This document shows positions 28,462-35,948 of a DNA stretch of 64,000 nt, piece after piece (positions within the stretch are counted from its first letter, which is position 1; each line of letters opens with the position of its first letter). Below the pieces are notes generated by a model that ran no database searches, was not told the DNA's origin, and saw only the letters and a program-made list of their open reading frames with translations. The DNA is taken from assembly GCF_002934455.1 (NCBI RefSeq), contig NZ_PTIR01000017.1, positions 62,001-126,000 on the forward strand, given 5' to 3'. The translations under genes were made by a program, and so were the position numbers. Source of the stretch: Trinickia symbiotica. Lineage in GTDB: Bacteria > Pseudomonadota > Gammaproteobacteria > Burkholderiales > Burkholderiaceae.

Positions 28462-29607
28462 ATGACAAAAAGTCTGACGAAAATCTGGCTACACGGCTTC
28501 AAGCGGTTAATGACGGGCCTGCCCAAGGTGCAGGCGGACTACCTGCGGGATGTCACGAAAAAGCAGCGGAAGGCGCGCGCCGATAGCGTACGCTCGGCGA
28601 AGCGACGGCAGGCGCGCGAAGCGCCGGAGTCTCGCGTTCGTCCGCGCGCGGCGGCATGGGCAAAGGGAACATGGACGCGGTCGTATCACTCGGCGCCACC
28701 GATGCCGGGCCGCCTCGTCAATCATCTGTCGTATGGCCTCTATGTGCCGCCCACGCGCTCGACGTTGCAGATGCCGCTCGTGGTGATGCTGCACGGATGC
28801 AAGCAGACCATCGACGAATTCGCGGCGGGCACGCGGATGAACCTCGTGGCCGATGCGCAAGGATTCGCCGTCGTCTATCCGGAGCAGTCGAAGCACGCGC
28901 ATGCGCACCGATGCTGGCATTGGTATGACGACCGGGATTCCGCGGGACGCGGGGAAGCGCGCGCTATCGTCTCGCTCATCGACGAACTCGTCGAGGTGTA
29001 TGGATTCGACCCGGAGCGCGTCTGCGTCGCGGGTCTTTCGGCCGGCGCGGGACTCGCTTCACTGCTGGCGATCCACTACCCGGAGCGCTTCGCGGCAGTT
29101 GGGCTTCACTCGGCACCGGCCTTCGGCGAGGCCCATTCCGGCATGACGGCAATGGACGTCATGCGGCGCGGCGCGCGACACGACCCGGTTGCGCTCGTCG
29201 ATGCGGCCATCGACGCCGCATCGTACCCGGGCATGCCGGCGGTCATCGTGCAAGGTGACCAGGATGCGGTGGTCGCGCCGCAAAACGCCGAACAGCTTGC
29301 GATCGAGTTTCTGCGCGCGAACGGGCTCGTTGACGCGAGCGGTGCGCCGGTCTCGGGCACCGTTCGTGAAACGCGGGAGGCGGGGACGATGATCCGCGAC
29401 TATTCGGCGGGCGGACGCCGCGTCGTGCGGCTCGTGCGCGTTGCCGACCTCGGCCATGCTTGGGCCGGCGGCGATGACGCGATTCCGTTCCACTCGCGCA
29501 AAGGCCCCGATGCGAGCGCGCTGATGTGGGAGTTTTTCCGCTATCAGCGCAGACGTAGCCGTGTCGTCAGCGCCGCGGTCAGGCGAGCCGCGGCGTCCGG
29601 CCGCTGA
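28462..29607 (+). CDS. PHB-depolymerase-family esterase (alpha/beta hydrolase)
   Basis: 381 aa serine hydrolase of the LpqC/PHB-depolymerase type. LVVMLHGCKQTIDEFA gives the oxyanion region, VCVAGLSAGAGLASLLA the nucleophile Ser, VQGDQDAVVAPQNA the Asp and DLGHAWAGGDD the His. The HG and GHAW motifs are diagnostic. The N-terminal ~80 aa are basic with no clear signal peptide, so it is probably intracellular, as in many burkholderial homologues. A TTGACA box lies at about 28396 in the 312-nt upstream gap, but no well-spaced -10 is evident. Confidence 0.9.
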   Translation: MTKSLTKIWLHGFKRLMTGLPKVQADYLRDVTKKQRKARADSVRSAKRRQAREAPESRVRPRAAAWAKGTWTRSYHSAPPMPGRLVNHLSYGLYVPPTRSTLQMPLVVMLHGCKQTIDEFAAGTRMNLVADAQGFAVVYPEQSKHAHAHRCWHWYDDRDSAGRGEARAIVSLIDELVEVYGFDPERVCVAGLSAGAGLASLLAIHYPERFAAVGLHSAPAFGEAHSGMTAMDVMRRGARHDPVALVDAAIDAASYPGMPAVIVQGDQDAVVAPQNAEQLAIEFLRANGLVDASGAPVSGTVRETREAGTMIRDYSAGGRRVVRLVRVADLGHAWAGGDDAIPFHSRKGPDASALMWEFFRYQRRRSRVVSAAVRRAAASGR

Positions 29608-29702
29608 GCCCCGGGTCGGCGGCCAAGGTGTACGAGTGATGCGTTAACGCGACAGTTTTGACGCATTGCGACAAAGGACTGGCAGGCGATCAGGGTTTTC
29701 CC

Positions 29703-29708
29703 TATAAT
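29703..29708 (+). promoter_or_regulatory. candidate -10 box of the DUF3563 gene
   Basis: TATAAT lies 43 nt before the ATG at 29751 within CCCTATAATACGG. A well-spaced -35 is lacking. Coordinates within one or two bases. Confidence 0.45.
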
Positions 29709-29750
29709 ACGGGTAAATACCTAGGGGTCAACCCTGTCGAGAGGTCCACC

Positions 29751-29927
29751 ATGTTCCTGCTTAGCCGCCTGTTTCTGTTCCTGACGAAATCCGCCGACGA
29801 GCGCAAGAAAGAGCGCGACGATGCCTATCTGGCGGAAGCCACCGATCTTTACGATCTCGAGTACCGCATGCGCAAGCTCGACCGCGACGCGGCGACGCCT
29901 TCCGCGGCGTGGCTCGGCCAGTACTGA
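29751..29927 (+). CDS. DUF3563-family small protein
   Basis: 58 aa. The sequence FLLSRLFLFLTKSADERKK followed by RDDAYLAEATDLYDLE matches the burkholderial DUF3563 family as I know it. The function is unknown; the N-terminus is hydrophobic enough to be peripheral to the membrane and the remainder is charged and helical. ATG at 29751 with AGAGG upstream gives the family N-terminus; the open frame continues back to 29658 but that part resembles promoter sequence. A TATAAT stands upstream, and the gene is monocistronic. Confidence 0.82.
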   Translation: MFLLSRLFLFLTKSADERKKERDDAYLAEATDLYDLEYRMRKLDRDAATPSAAWLGQY

Positions 29928-29958
29928 GCAAAGCCAGCGCTGACCAGCCGGCCCGGCC

Positions 29959-30753
29959 TTATTGCCTGGCCGGCTTTTCAGCGTCCTGCGTGCCGAAGCA
30001 ACCGCGGTAGGTCGCGTAGAACGAGCAGTAGAGCATCGTCGTCAGCGTGATCGTCGCCGGAAAAAGCACGGCGAATGCATAGTCGTGCGCGTCGAGCGCG
30101 TCCATAAGGAAAGAAAGCCCGATCGATACGACGATTGCCGTCGCGAACCATAGCGCGGCGTACACGATGAACGCACCGCGGTTGCGCCAGCAGCTGACGA
30201 GGCTGAAGAACATTGCCTTGGCGGGCGGCACACCGTGCCACGCGGCGAGAATGGGCGCGAACCAGAAAAGCATCGCCACCGGCACATAGCAGGCCAGGGC
30301 CACGAGCCCGGCGAGCGGCACGGATTTCGTCTTTGCCAGCGTTTCCGGTGACACGCCCGAGACGCCGAGCATCAATTTGAACAAGATCCCCCCATCGGCG
30401 AGCGCCGAGCCCGCGAACACGAGCGCGATCGCCGCGACATAGAGGCCGCCGAGCTCGACCAGCCGCCGCGCGGCGAGCCCTCCATACGAACGGAATCCGT
30501 CCACCAGTATGGTCGGGAAGACCGGCTTGCCGGCCACAGTGTCGCGACAGGCCGCCATGAACCCGACCGCCACACCCGGAATGAACGCGAGCGGCAGGAC
30601 GCCGCCTACCATCGGCACGAGCGAGACGATCCACATCGCGAACAGGTAGGTGAAGAAAATCGTCAGGAAGGCCAGCGGGTTGCGGCGAAAGAGCCATATG
30701 CCCTGCCGATACCAGACGTAGCCGGTCTTTGCGGGAACTTCGATCAGTTGCAT
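29959..30753 (-). CDS. BPSS1780-like integral membrane protein
   Basis: 264 aa with about six hydrophobic segments ([20 protein letters not shown] region, [49 protein letters not shown]). N-terminal [18 protein letters not shown] is the family start. Homologues are hypothetical membrane proteins of Burkholderia; function unknown. It overlaps the thrB stop by 10 nt, so translation is probably coupled. A much longer frame upstream in the same register belongs to the thrB antisense register, not to the gene. Confidence 0.85.
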   Translation of the reverse strand: MQLIEVPAKTGYVWYRQGIWLFRRNPLAFLTIFFTYLFAMWIVSLVPMVGGVLPLAFIPGVAVGFMAACRDTVAGKPVFPTILVDGFRSYGGLAARRLVELGGLYVAAIALVFAGSALADGGILFKLMLGVSGVSPETLAKTKSVPLAGLVALACYVPVAMLFWFAPILAAWHGVPPAKAMFFSLVSCWRNRGAFIVYAALWFATAIVVSIGLSFLMDALDAHDYAFAVLFPATITLTTMLYCSFYATYRGCFGTQDAEKPARQ

Positions 30754-31730
30754 AGCGGGGAAGCGTCGGCGTGCATCACGCGTTCGCGCAGAATGCGCTC
30801 GAAATGAGTGGGGTCGTGCGGCTGCAACATTGCGGCCGCGCGCGGCAGGTAGTAATCGTAAAGGCGGGAGACCCAGAAACGGTACGCGCCCGCACGCAGC
30901 ATGTCGCGCCAATGCCGGTTCTCTTCCGGCGTGAAGGGCCGCACAGTCTGATACGCGCGCAGCAGCGCCGTGAGCCTGGCGCCATCGAAACGTCCCGTCG
31001 CAAGATCGACGCACCAGTCGTTGGCCGTCACCGCCACGTCGAAGAGCCACTTGTCGCAGCCCGCGAAATAGAAGTCGAAGAATCCGCCGAGCCGCACCTG
31101 GTGATTCGTTCCCGGCGCCGCCGGAGCGAAAAGGACGTTGTCGCGGAAAAGATCGCAATGGCAGGGGCCGCCCGGAAGCGCTGCGTAATCGGCCGATTCG
31201 AAGAATGCCTCCTGATGAGCGAGCTCGCCGACAATAAGCTCGCGCTGCGCTCCGTCGACGAACGGCACGATCCGCGGCACCGTTTCTTTCCACCAGGCGA
31301 GGCTGCGCAGATTCGGCTGATGCGACTTGAAATCGCGCCCCGCCAGATGCAGGCGCGCGAGCATCTGACCCACTTCCCCGCAATGCTCGGGGCCGGGCGC
31401 GAGTTCGGCCTTGCCATCGAGCTTCGTCACGATGGTGGCGGGCTTGCCGTGCAGGATGCCGAAGAGGGCGCCGTCGTCGCGCGGCACAGGATCCGGAACC
31501 GGCACGCTGTGCGACGCGAGATGGCGCATCAGATCGAGGTAGAACGGCAGCTGCTCGGCCGTCAGCTTTTCGAAGATCGTGAGGACGAAGGCGCCACGCG
31601 TCGTCGTGAGGAAGTAGTTGCTGTTTTCGATGCCCGAGCTGATGCCGCGAAAATCGACGACCTCGCCGAGGTCGTAGTGGCGCATCCATTGCGCGAGGTC
31701 GGTTTCATTGACGACAGTGAATACGGCCAT
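30744..31730 (-). CDS. thrB: homoserine kinase (type II, aminoglycoside-kinase fold)
   Basis: 328 aa. Phosphorylates homoserine in threonine synthesis; belongs to the choline/aminoglycoside phosphotransferase fold rather than the GHMP type. [16 protein letters not shown] at the start and [15 protein letters not shown] are characteristic. The catalytic Brenner motif is [14 protein letters not shown], with [19 protein letters not shown] carrying the metal Asp. ATG at 31730 is the family start; an in-frame start at 31853 would add noncoding-like residues. It is followed by a membrane-protein gene with a 10-nt overlap. Confidence 0.94.
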   Translation of the reverse strand: MAVFTVVNETDLAQWMRHYDLGEVVDFRGISSGIENSNYFLTTTRGAFVLTIFEKLTAEQLPFYLDLMRHLASHSVPVPDPVPRDDGALFGILHGKPATIVTKLDGKAELAPGPEHCGEVGQMLARLHLAGRDFKSHQPNLRSLAWWKETVPRIVPFVDGAQRELIVGELAHQEAFFESADYAALPGGPCHCDLFRDNVLFAPAAPGTNHQVRLGGFFDFYFAGCDKWLFDVAVTANDWCVDLATGRFDGARLTALLRAYQTVRPFTPEENRHWRDMLRAGAYRFWVSRLYDYYLPRAAAMLQPHDPTHFERILRERVMHADASPLCN

Positions 31731-31914
31731 GCGGAGAGCTTCGAAATCGGATTGACGAACGGCAAGGGAGTGCGCTTGGCGCGCCTTGCAACGCACCCGC
31801 CGGCAAAAGCCGGCGTTCGGCGGCGCGACGATGAACGTTGGTGAGGCTGACACAGCGCCACGGCGGGCCGGCCGCTCATGCGTGACGGCCCGGGTGACGG
31901 GTCCCTTCCTAAAA

Positions 31915-32313
31915 TCAGTAATGCAAGTTGATCGACGGCAGGCGCGTAATTGGCTGACCGCTGTCGTGAGGTTTCGGGGAAGTATCGGGCGACGCGCTCA
32001 TCTGATAGCGCGTCCCGAAGTTCGAGCGAACGTCGATCTCGACGGGCTTGCCTTTGTCGCGGTACTCGGTGATCTCGGTGCCGTTGCCGCTCCTCTCGTA
32101 GAAGCTCGGCGTGCGCGGCACGTTGATATCGACTTTCGACGAGACTTCCGCCGCCGGGCGATTGATGGCGTCGAGATCGGGCAGACCCGCGGCTTCGTTG
32201 GCGGCGCGCGATGCCGCGTGCGCCTGGGCGTTGTCGGCCGGTTGGGCGGCGGACACACTGCACACGGCAAGCATCGCCGAAACGGCAACGGCGGCGGGGA
32301 GATACGGCTTCAT
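31915..32313 (-). CDS. secreted protein, DUF2782-like
   Basis: 132 aa. A cleavable signal peptide is clear ([23 protein letters not shown]). The mature part holds [11 protein letters not shown] and [16 protein letters not shown], which match the DUF2782 family found beside polA/thrB in proteobacteria. GGAG stands 8 nt before the ATG. Predicted periplasmic; the function is unknown. It is on the same strand as thrB, separated by 185 nt that contain a CGCCGGC-AAAA-GCCGGCG hairpin at 31798-31815. Confidence 0.75.
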   Translation of the reverse strand: MKPYLPAAVAVSAMLAVCSVSAAQPADNAQAHAASRAANEAAGLPDLDAINRPAAEVSSKVDINVPRTPSFYERSGNGTEITEYRDKGKPVEIDVRSNFGTRYQMSASPDTSPKPHDSGQPITRLPSINLHY

Positions 32314-32520
32314 AGTGGTTCTCCAAGGGAACCCTTAGATTCTAGCAAATGCGTCCCCCAAAACGGCTTCGCTTGCACACGCACCGGGACACATTTTTTT
32401 GAGCGCCGTGGCGCACGTCCCCACGCCTCGATGGCCGAACGGCCAGGGTGACGGGCCGCGCACCGTTTAGCCACATACTTCGTGGTAATGTCGTTGCATT
32501 CGACGAGGCGAAATCCAAAC

Positions 32521-34047
32521 ATGAAAAACGATCTGACTCACCATGCGCGGGCAGTGCACCCGAGCGACTTTCCGACCGAAGCCTTCACCGACGCGGCCGA
32601 TGCCGTCGCGCGGCTCTCCGCGATCTATGAGGCCAACACCGCGTTCCTGCGCGACGCGTTCGCGCGCTACCGCCGCAACGAAGCCTTCGCCGAGCATATA
32701 CGCGCCTGCTACCCATTCGTGCGGGTTCAGACTGAAGTCAATACACGCGTCGATTCGCGCCGCTCCTACGGCTTCGTTGCAGGTCCTGGCGTTTATGAAA
32801 CGACGGTGACGCGCCCCGATCTCTTTGGCAACTACTACCGCGAGCAGTTGCGGCTTCTTGCGAAGAATCACAGCGTCTCGATCGAAGTCGGCGTATCTCA
32901 GCAGCCGATCCCCATTCACTTCGCGTTTGCCGAAGGTATCCATCTCGAAGGCGACCTCGGGCGCGATCGGCTGATGGCGATGCGCGACGTTTTCGATACG
33001 CCCGATCTCGCGCAGCTCGACGATCGCATCGTCAACGGCACGTACGAGCCGGCTCCCGGCGAGCCGCATCCGCTCGCGCTCTTTACGGCGCCGCGCGTCG
33101 ACTTTTCGCTGCATCGGCTCAAGCACTACACGGCGACGTCGCCCACGCATTTTCAGAATTACGTGCTTTACACGAACTATCAGTTCTACATCGACGAATT
33201 TACGAAACTCGGGCACGCGCTGATGTCGCCTACCGACGACGAGGAGCTGCGTGCCTACCGATGCCAGTACACGTCGTTCGTCGAGCCTGGCGACGTCGTC
33301 ACCTACAACGCGAACCTCGGCGAGCAGCCGGACGAAGGCACGGCGCCGGCGCGGCTGCCGCAAATGCCCGCCTATCACCTGAAGCGGGCCGACGGCAGCG
33401 GCATCACGATGATCAACATCGGCGTCGGTCCCTCGAACGCGAAGACGATTACCGATCACATCGCCGTATTGCGTCCGCACGCGTGGATCATGCTCGGGCA
33501 TTGCGCCGGCCTCAGAAACACGCAGCGGCTCGGCGATTACGTGCTGGCACACGGCTACGTGCGCGAGGATCACGTGCTCGATGCCGACCTTCCGCTCTGG
33601 GTGCCGATTCCGGCGCTTGCGGAGGTGCAGGTCGCGCTCGAGCGGGCCGTCGCGCAGGTGACACAGCTCGAGGGTGCCGAGCTGAAGCGCGTGATGCGCA
33701 CGGGGACGGTCGCGAGCGTCGACGATCGGAACTGGGAGCTGCGCGACTATCGAGAGCCGGTGCGGCGGCTTTCGCAAAGCCGCGCGATCGCGCTCGATAT
33801 GGAAAGCGCGACGATTGCCGCGAACGGCTTCAGGTTCCGTGTGCCGTACGGTACGCTGCTTTGCGTATCGGATAAGCCGTTGCACGGAGAGGTGAAGCTG
33901 CCCGGCATGGCGGACCAGTTCTATCGCGCGCAGGTCGACCAGCACCTGCAGATCGGGGTGAAGGCCATGGAGCTCTTGCGGATGAACGGGCTCGACCGTC
34001 TACACAGTCGCAAGTTGCGCAGTTTTGCCGAGGTGGCGTTCCAGTAG
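32521..34047 (+). CDS. amn: AMP nucleosidase
   Basis: 508 aa, close to E. coli Amn (484 aa). Hydrolyses AMP to adenine and ribose-5-phosphate. The N-terminal AMP nucleosidase domain contains RVQTEVNTRVDSRRSYGFV and ITRPDLFGNYY-like residues; the C-terminal phosphorylase-like domain has INIGVGPSNAKTITDH, LGHCAGLRNTQRLGDYVLAH and DMESATIAANGFRFR. The ATG at 32521 gives the family start; SD is weak. Purine salvage enzyme, cytoplasmic. No obvious operon partner. Confidence 0.95.
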   Translation: MKNDLTHHARAVHPSDFPTEAFTDAADAVARLSAIYEANTAFLRDAFARYRRNEAFAEHIRACYPFVRVQTEVNTRVDSRRSYGFVAGPGVYETTVTRPDLFGNYYREQLRLLAKNHSVSIEVGVSQQPIPIHFAFAEGIHLEGDLGRDRLMAMRDVFDTPDLAQLDDRIVNGTYEPAPGEPHPLALFTAPRVDFSLHRLKHYTATSPTHFQNYVLYTNYQFYIDEFTKLGHALMSPTDDEELRAYRCQYTSFVEPGDVVTYNANLGEQPDEGTAPARLPQMPAYHLKRADGSGITMINIGVGPSNAKTITDHIAVLRPHAWIMLGHCAGLRNTQRLGDYVLAHGYVREDHVLDADLPLWVPIPALAEVQVALERAVAQVTQLEGAELKRVMRTGTVASVDDRNWELRDYREPVRRLSQSRAIALDMESATIAANGFRFRVPYGTLLCVSDKPLHGEVKLPGMADQFYRAQVDQHLQIGVKAMELLRMNGLDRLHSRKLRSFAEVAFQ

Positions 34048-34107
34048 GGAGACGTTGCTGGCGGTCGCGCTCGCGGCGTATCTACGTGTTGAAACGTCGT
34101 GCTCGAC

Positions 34108-34127
34108 CGTATATACTCGTTTATACG
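34108..34127. promoter_or_regulatory. candidate mazEF operator (inverted repeat)
   Basis: CGTATA at 34108-34113 and TATACG at 34122-34127 flank an 8-nt spacer just before the SD (AAAGGGG) of the antitoxin gene. MazE-family antitoxins commonly bind such repeats to autoregulate. Confidence 0.55.
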
Positions 34128-34142
34128 AAAGGGGATTGCGCC

Positions 34143-34397
34143 ATGGCAAAATCGGCCACGCTCAGGATTCAGCAGTGGGGGAACAGCTTGGCTGTTCGCA
34201 TCCCCGCGGCCGTTGCACGGTCTGCTCACTTCGAGGTGGGGCAGGAGGTCGAAGTGACGACCGACGAGGTGGGCGTGACGGTGAAGCCGGTGGGCCCTCG
34301 CAAACTCACACTCGCGGAGAAGCTGGCACAGTTCGACCCCGCGAAACACGGGGGCGAAGCAATGGCGACTGGCGCAGTCGGCGCGGAGGTGGTCTGA
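34143..34397 (+). CDS. mazE: AbrB/MazE-type antitoxin
   Basis: 84 aa. N-terminal AbrB/SpoVT swapped-hairpin domain: TLRIQQWGNSLAVRIPAAVAR, then VGQEVEVTTDEVGVTV. The C-terminal tail (LAEKLAQFDPAKHGGE) would bind and block the toxin. ATG at 34143 follows AAAGGGG; its TGA overlaps the toxin ATG (TGATG), the usual coupling. Expected to repress its own promoter through the inverted repeat upstream. Confidence 0.9.
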   Translation: MAKSATLRIQQWGNSLAVRIPAAVARSAHFEVGQEVEVTTDEVGVTVKPVGPRKLTLAEKLAQFDPAKHGGEAMATGAVGAEVV

Positions 34398-34759
34398 TGA
34401 CGGGCGGTGCATGGGTGCCGGACCGACGCGACATTATTTGGATCGATTGCAATCCTCAGATTGGCCGCGAGATGCGAGATTTCCACCCGATGCTGGTCCT
34501 CTCGCCGAAACCGTTCAACGAAAAAACCGGAATCGTGATCGGTCTCCCGATGACTACAGCGGCGTTCAACGATACGAACCCGTTTGCAATCAAGTTTCGC
34601 GGGCCGAAGAACGTTACCAGTTACGTGCTTGGACACCAGCCGAAGTCGTTCGACTGGCGCGCGCGCGGTGCCAAGGCGCATCCGTGGAAGCGTGCGCCCG
34701 ATGAAGTCTTCACAGCGGCATGCGAGCAGCTGAATCAGATCATCGCGATTAGTGAGTAG
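34397..34759 (+). CDS. mazF: MazF/PemK-family endoribonuclease toxin
   Basis: 120 aa, normal size. WVPDRRDIIWIDCNPQIGREM is the standard start of the fold, with HPMLVLSPKPFNEKTGIVIGLPMT and VLGHQPKSFDWRARG following. The conserved Arg/Asp/Thr residues look present (R near PDRRDI, T in LPMTTA). Cleaves mRNA at short sites when free of MazE. Directly coupled to mazE. Confidence 0.9.
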   Translation: MTGGAWVPDRRDIIWIDCNPQIGREMRDFHPMLVLSPKPFNEKTGIVIGLPMTTAAFNDTNPFAIKFRGPKNVTSYVLGHQPKSFDWRARGAKAHPWKRAPDEVFTAACEQLNQIIAISE

Positions 34760-34820
34760 GCCGACCTCCTCAATGCTTGAGGCAGTTGTCGGTGTCTTAT
34801 CCCTTAAAGGATCCATTTAT

Positions 34821-35110
34821 ATGATCCGTGCTCAGGATGTGTTCCAATTAGCGATGCCCGTTCACGACTGACAGAACTGGCCGCGGACGTAGTTGCGGGC
34901 GCCGAAAAAATTCTGACGAGAAACGGCGCAGCCGACGTCGCACTAGTCGACGTCCGTCAGCTCGACTATTACCACGCGCTCGAGGCGGAGCATGGTCGAT
35001 TGGTCATGCTCGGCGATGCAGAGAGCGGGTTGACGGACGCGCTGAGAGGACGCGTGCAGTCCGAGGCCGAATTCCATAAGTCGCTGCGGCGTCCGCGCAC
35101 CGTGAAATGA
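34821..35110 (+). pseudogene. Phd/YefM-type antitoxin, disrupted by a one-base frameshift
   Basis: An ATG at 34821 opens MIRAQDVFQ and then runs into a stop. The next frame carries the rest without interruption: ISDARSRLTELAADVV, AGAEKILTRNGAADVAL, VDVRQLDYYHALEAEHG, ending RRPRTVK at the TGA 35108-35110. One extra base near 34843 (for example TTCCCA instead of TTCCA) would join both halves as VFPISDARSRLTEL, the normal Phd start. AAAGG lies 11 nt before the ATG. No toxin gene follows, so it is an orphan remnant. Confidence 0.7.
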
Positions 35111-35200
35111 CGCGGGTCGATTCCGCCAAAACGCTTGGCGAGCAATTGCAGGCGCGTGAAGAGAGTGGCGCTGACCGCCGTCCACCCCCCGTTTCGCGCC

Positions 35201-35947
35201 TCAGAGATAGAACATCCGATCCTCTTCCGCCTTGACTGTCTGCGGCTGCGGCTCCTCACGATCCTCGTAGAACGAGAGCACCGCCTCGAGCACTTGGTCC
35301 GGATCGTCGATGACCTTCATCAGGTTCATGTCGCCGGGGCTGATTAGCCCCATCGGCACCATCGAATTCTGGAACCAGTCGAGTAGCCCCTTCCAGAACT
35401 CGCCGCCCACGAGAATGATCGGCACGTGGCGCGACTTCTTCGTCTGAATCAGCGTAAGGACTTCGGCGAGCTCGTCGAGCGTGCCGAAGCCGCCCGGCAT
35501 CACGATGACGGCGTCCGAGTTCTTGACGAACGTGACCTTGCGCGTGAAGAAGTGGCGAAAGCGCAGCGAGATGTCCTGCCACTGATTGCCCGACTGCTCG
35601 TGCGGCAACTCGATGTTGAGTCCGACGGATGGGGCCTTGCCCGCATGCGCGCCGCGGTTCGCGGCCGCCATGATGCCGGGGCCGCCGCCCGAGATGACGG
35701 CGAAGCCCGCGTCGGACAGCTTGCGCGCGATCTGCATCGTCAGCTTGTAGTACGGCGAGTTCGGCTTCAGGCGCGCCGAGCCGTAGATGCTGACGGCCGG
35801 GCGGATCTCCGAGAGGTACTCGGTCGCCTCGATGAACTCTGCCATAATCGTGAACATCTGCCACGATGCGCGGGCCTTCTTGGCCGTTGCGCGTTCTTGA
35901 TCTGCGAGCGATCGCAGACTCGGAATCACTTTTCTAGTCTTGTTCAT
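35201..35947 (-). CDS. LOG-family protein (TIGR00730 Rossmann fold)
   Basis: 248 aa. Homologue of the lysine decarboxylase-like LOG family, which hydrolyses cytokinin riboside monophosphates or other nucleotides. The motifs are PGGFGTLDEL and SGGGPGIMAAANRGA, with the LOG fold flanking them. ATG at 35947 gives MNKTRKVIPSLRSLAD, a leader I recognise in burkholderial members; a later start at M35 (about 35845) is possible. The gene is divergent from polA with only one base between the two start codons if both are right. Confidence 0.9.
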   Translation of the reverse strand: MNKTRKVIPSLRSLADQERATAKKARASWQMFTIMAEFIEATEYLSEIRPAVSIYGSARLKPNSPYYKLTMQIARKLSDAGFAVISGGGPGIMAAANRGAHAGKAPSVGLNIELPHEQSGNQWQDISLRFRHFFTRKVTFVKNSDAVIVMPGGFGTLDELAEVLTLIQTKKSRHVPIILVGGEFWKGLLDWFQNSMVPMGLISPGDMNLMKVIDDPDQVLEAVLSFYEDREEPQPQTVKAEEDRMFYL

Positions 35948-35948
35948 A

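Noticed and set aside
30754-31689. Extension of the BPSS1780-like gene to a start at 31689
   Set aside because: The additional residues are an antisense-like Arg/Pro/Ala run in another frame of thrB; the ATG at 30753 with a 10-nt overlap with thrB is a normal gene border.
35107-35235. 43-codon frame (MTRVDSAKTL...) overlapping the broken antitoxin's stop by ATGA, possible toxin
   Set aside because: Short, no toxin motifs, and it runs into the 3' end of the LOG gene on the opposite strand.
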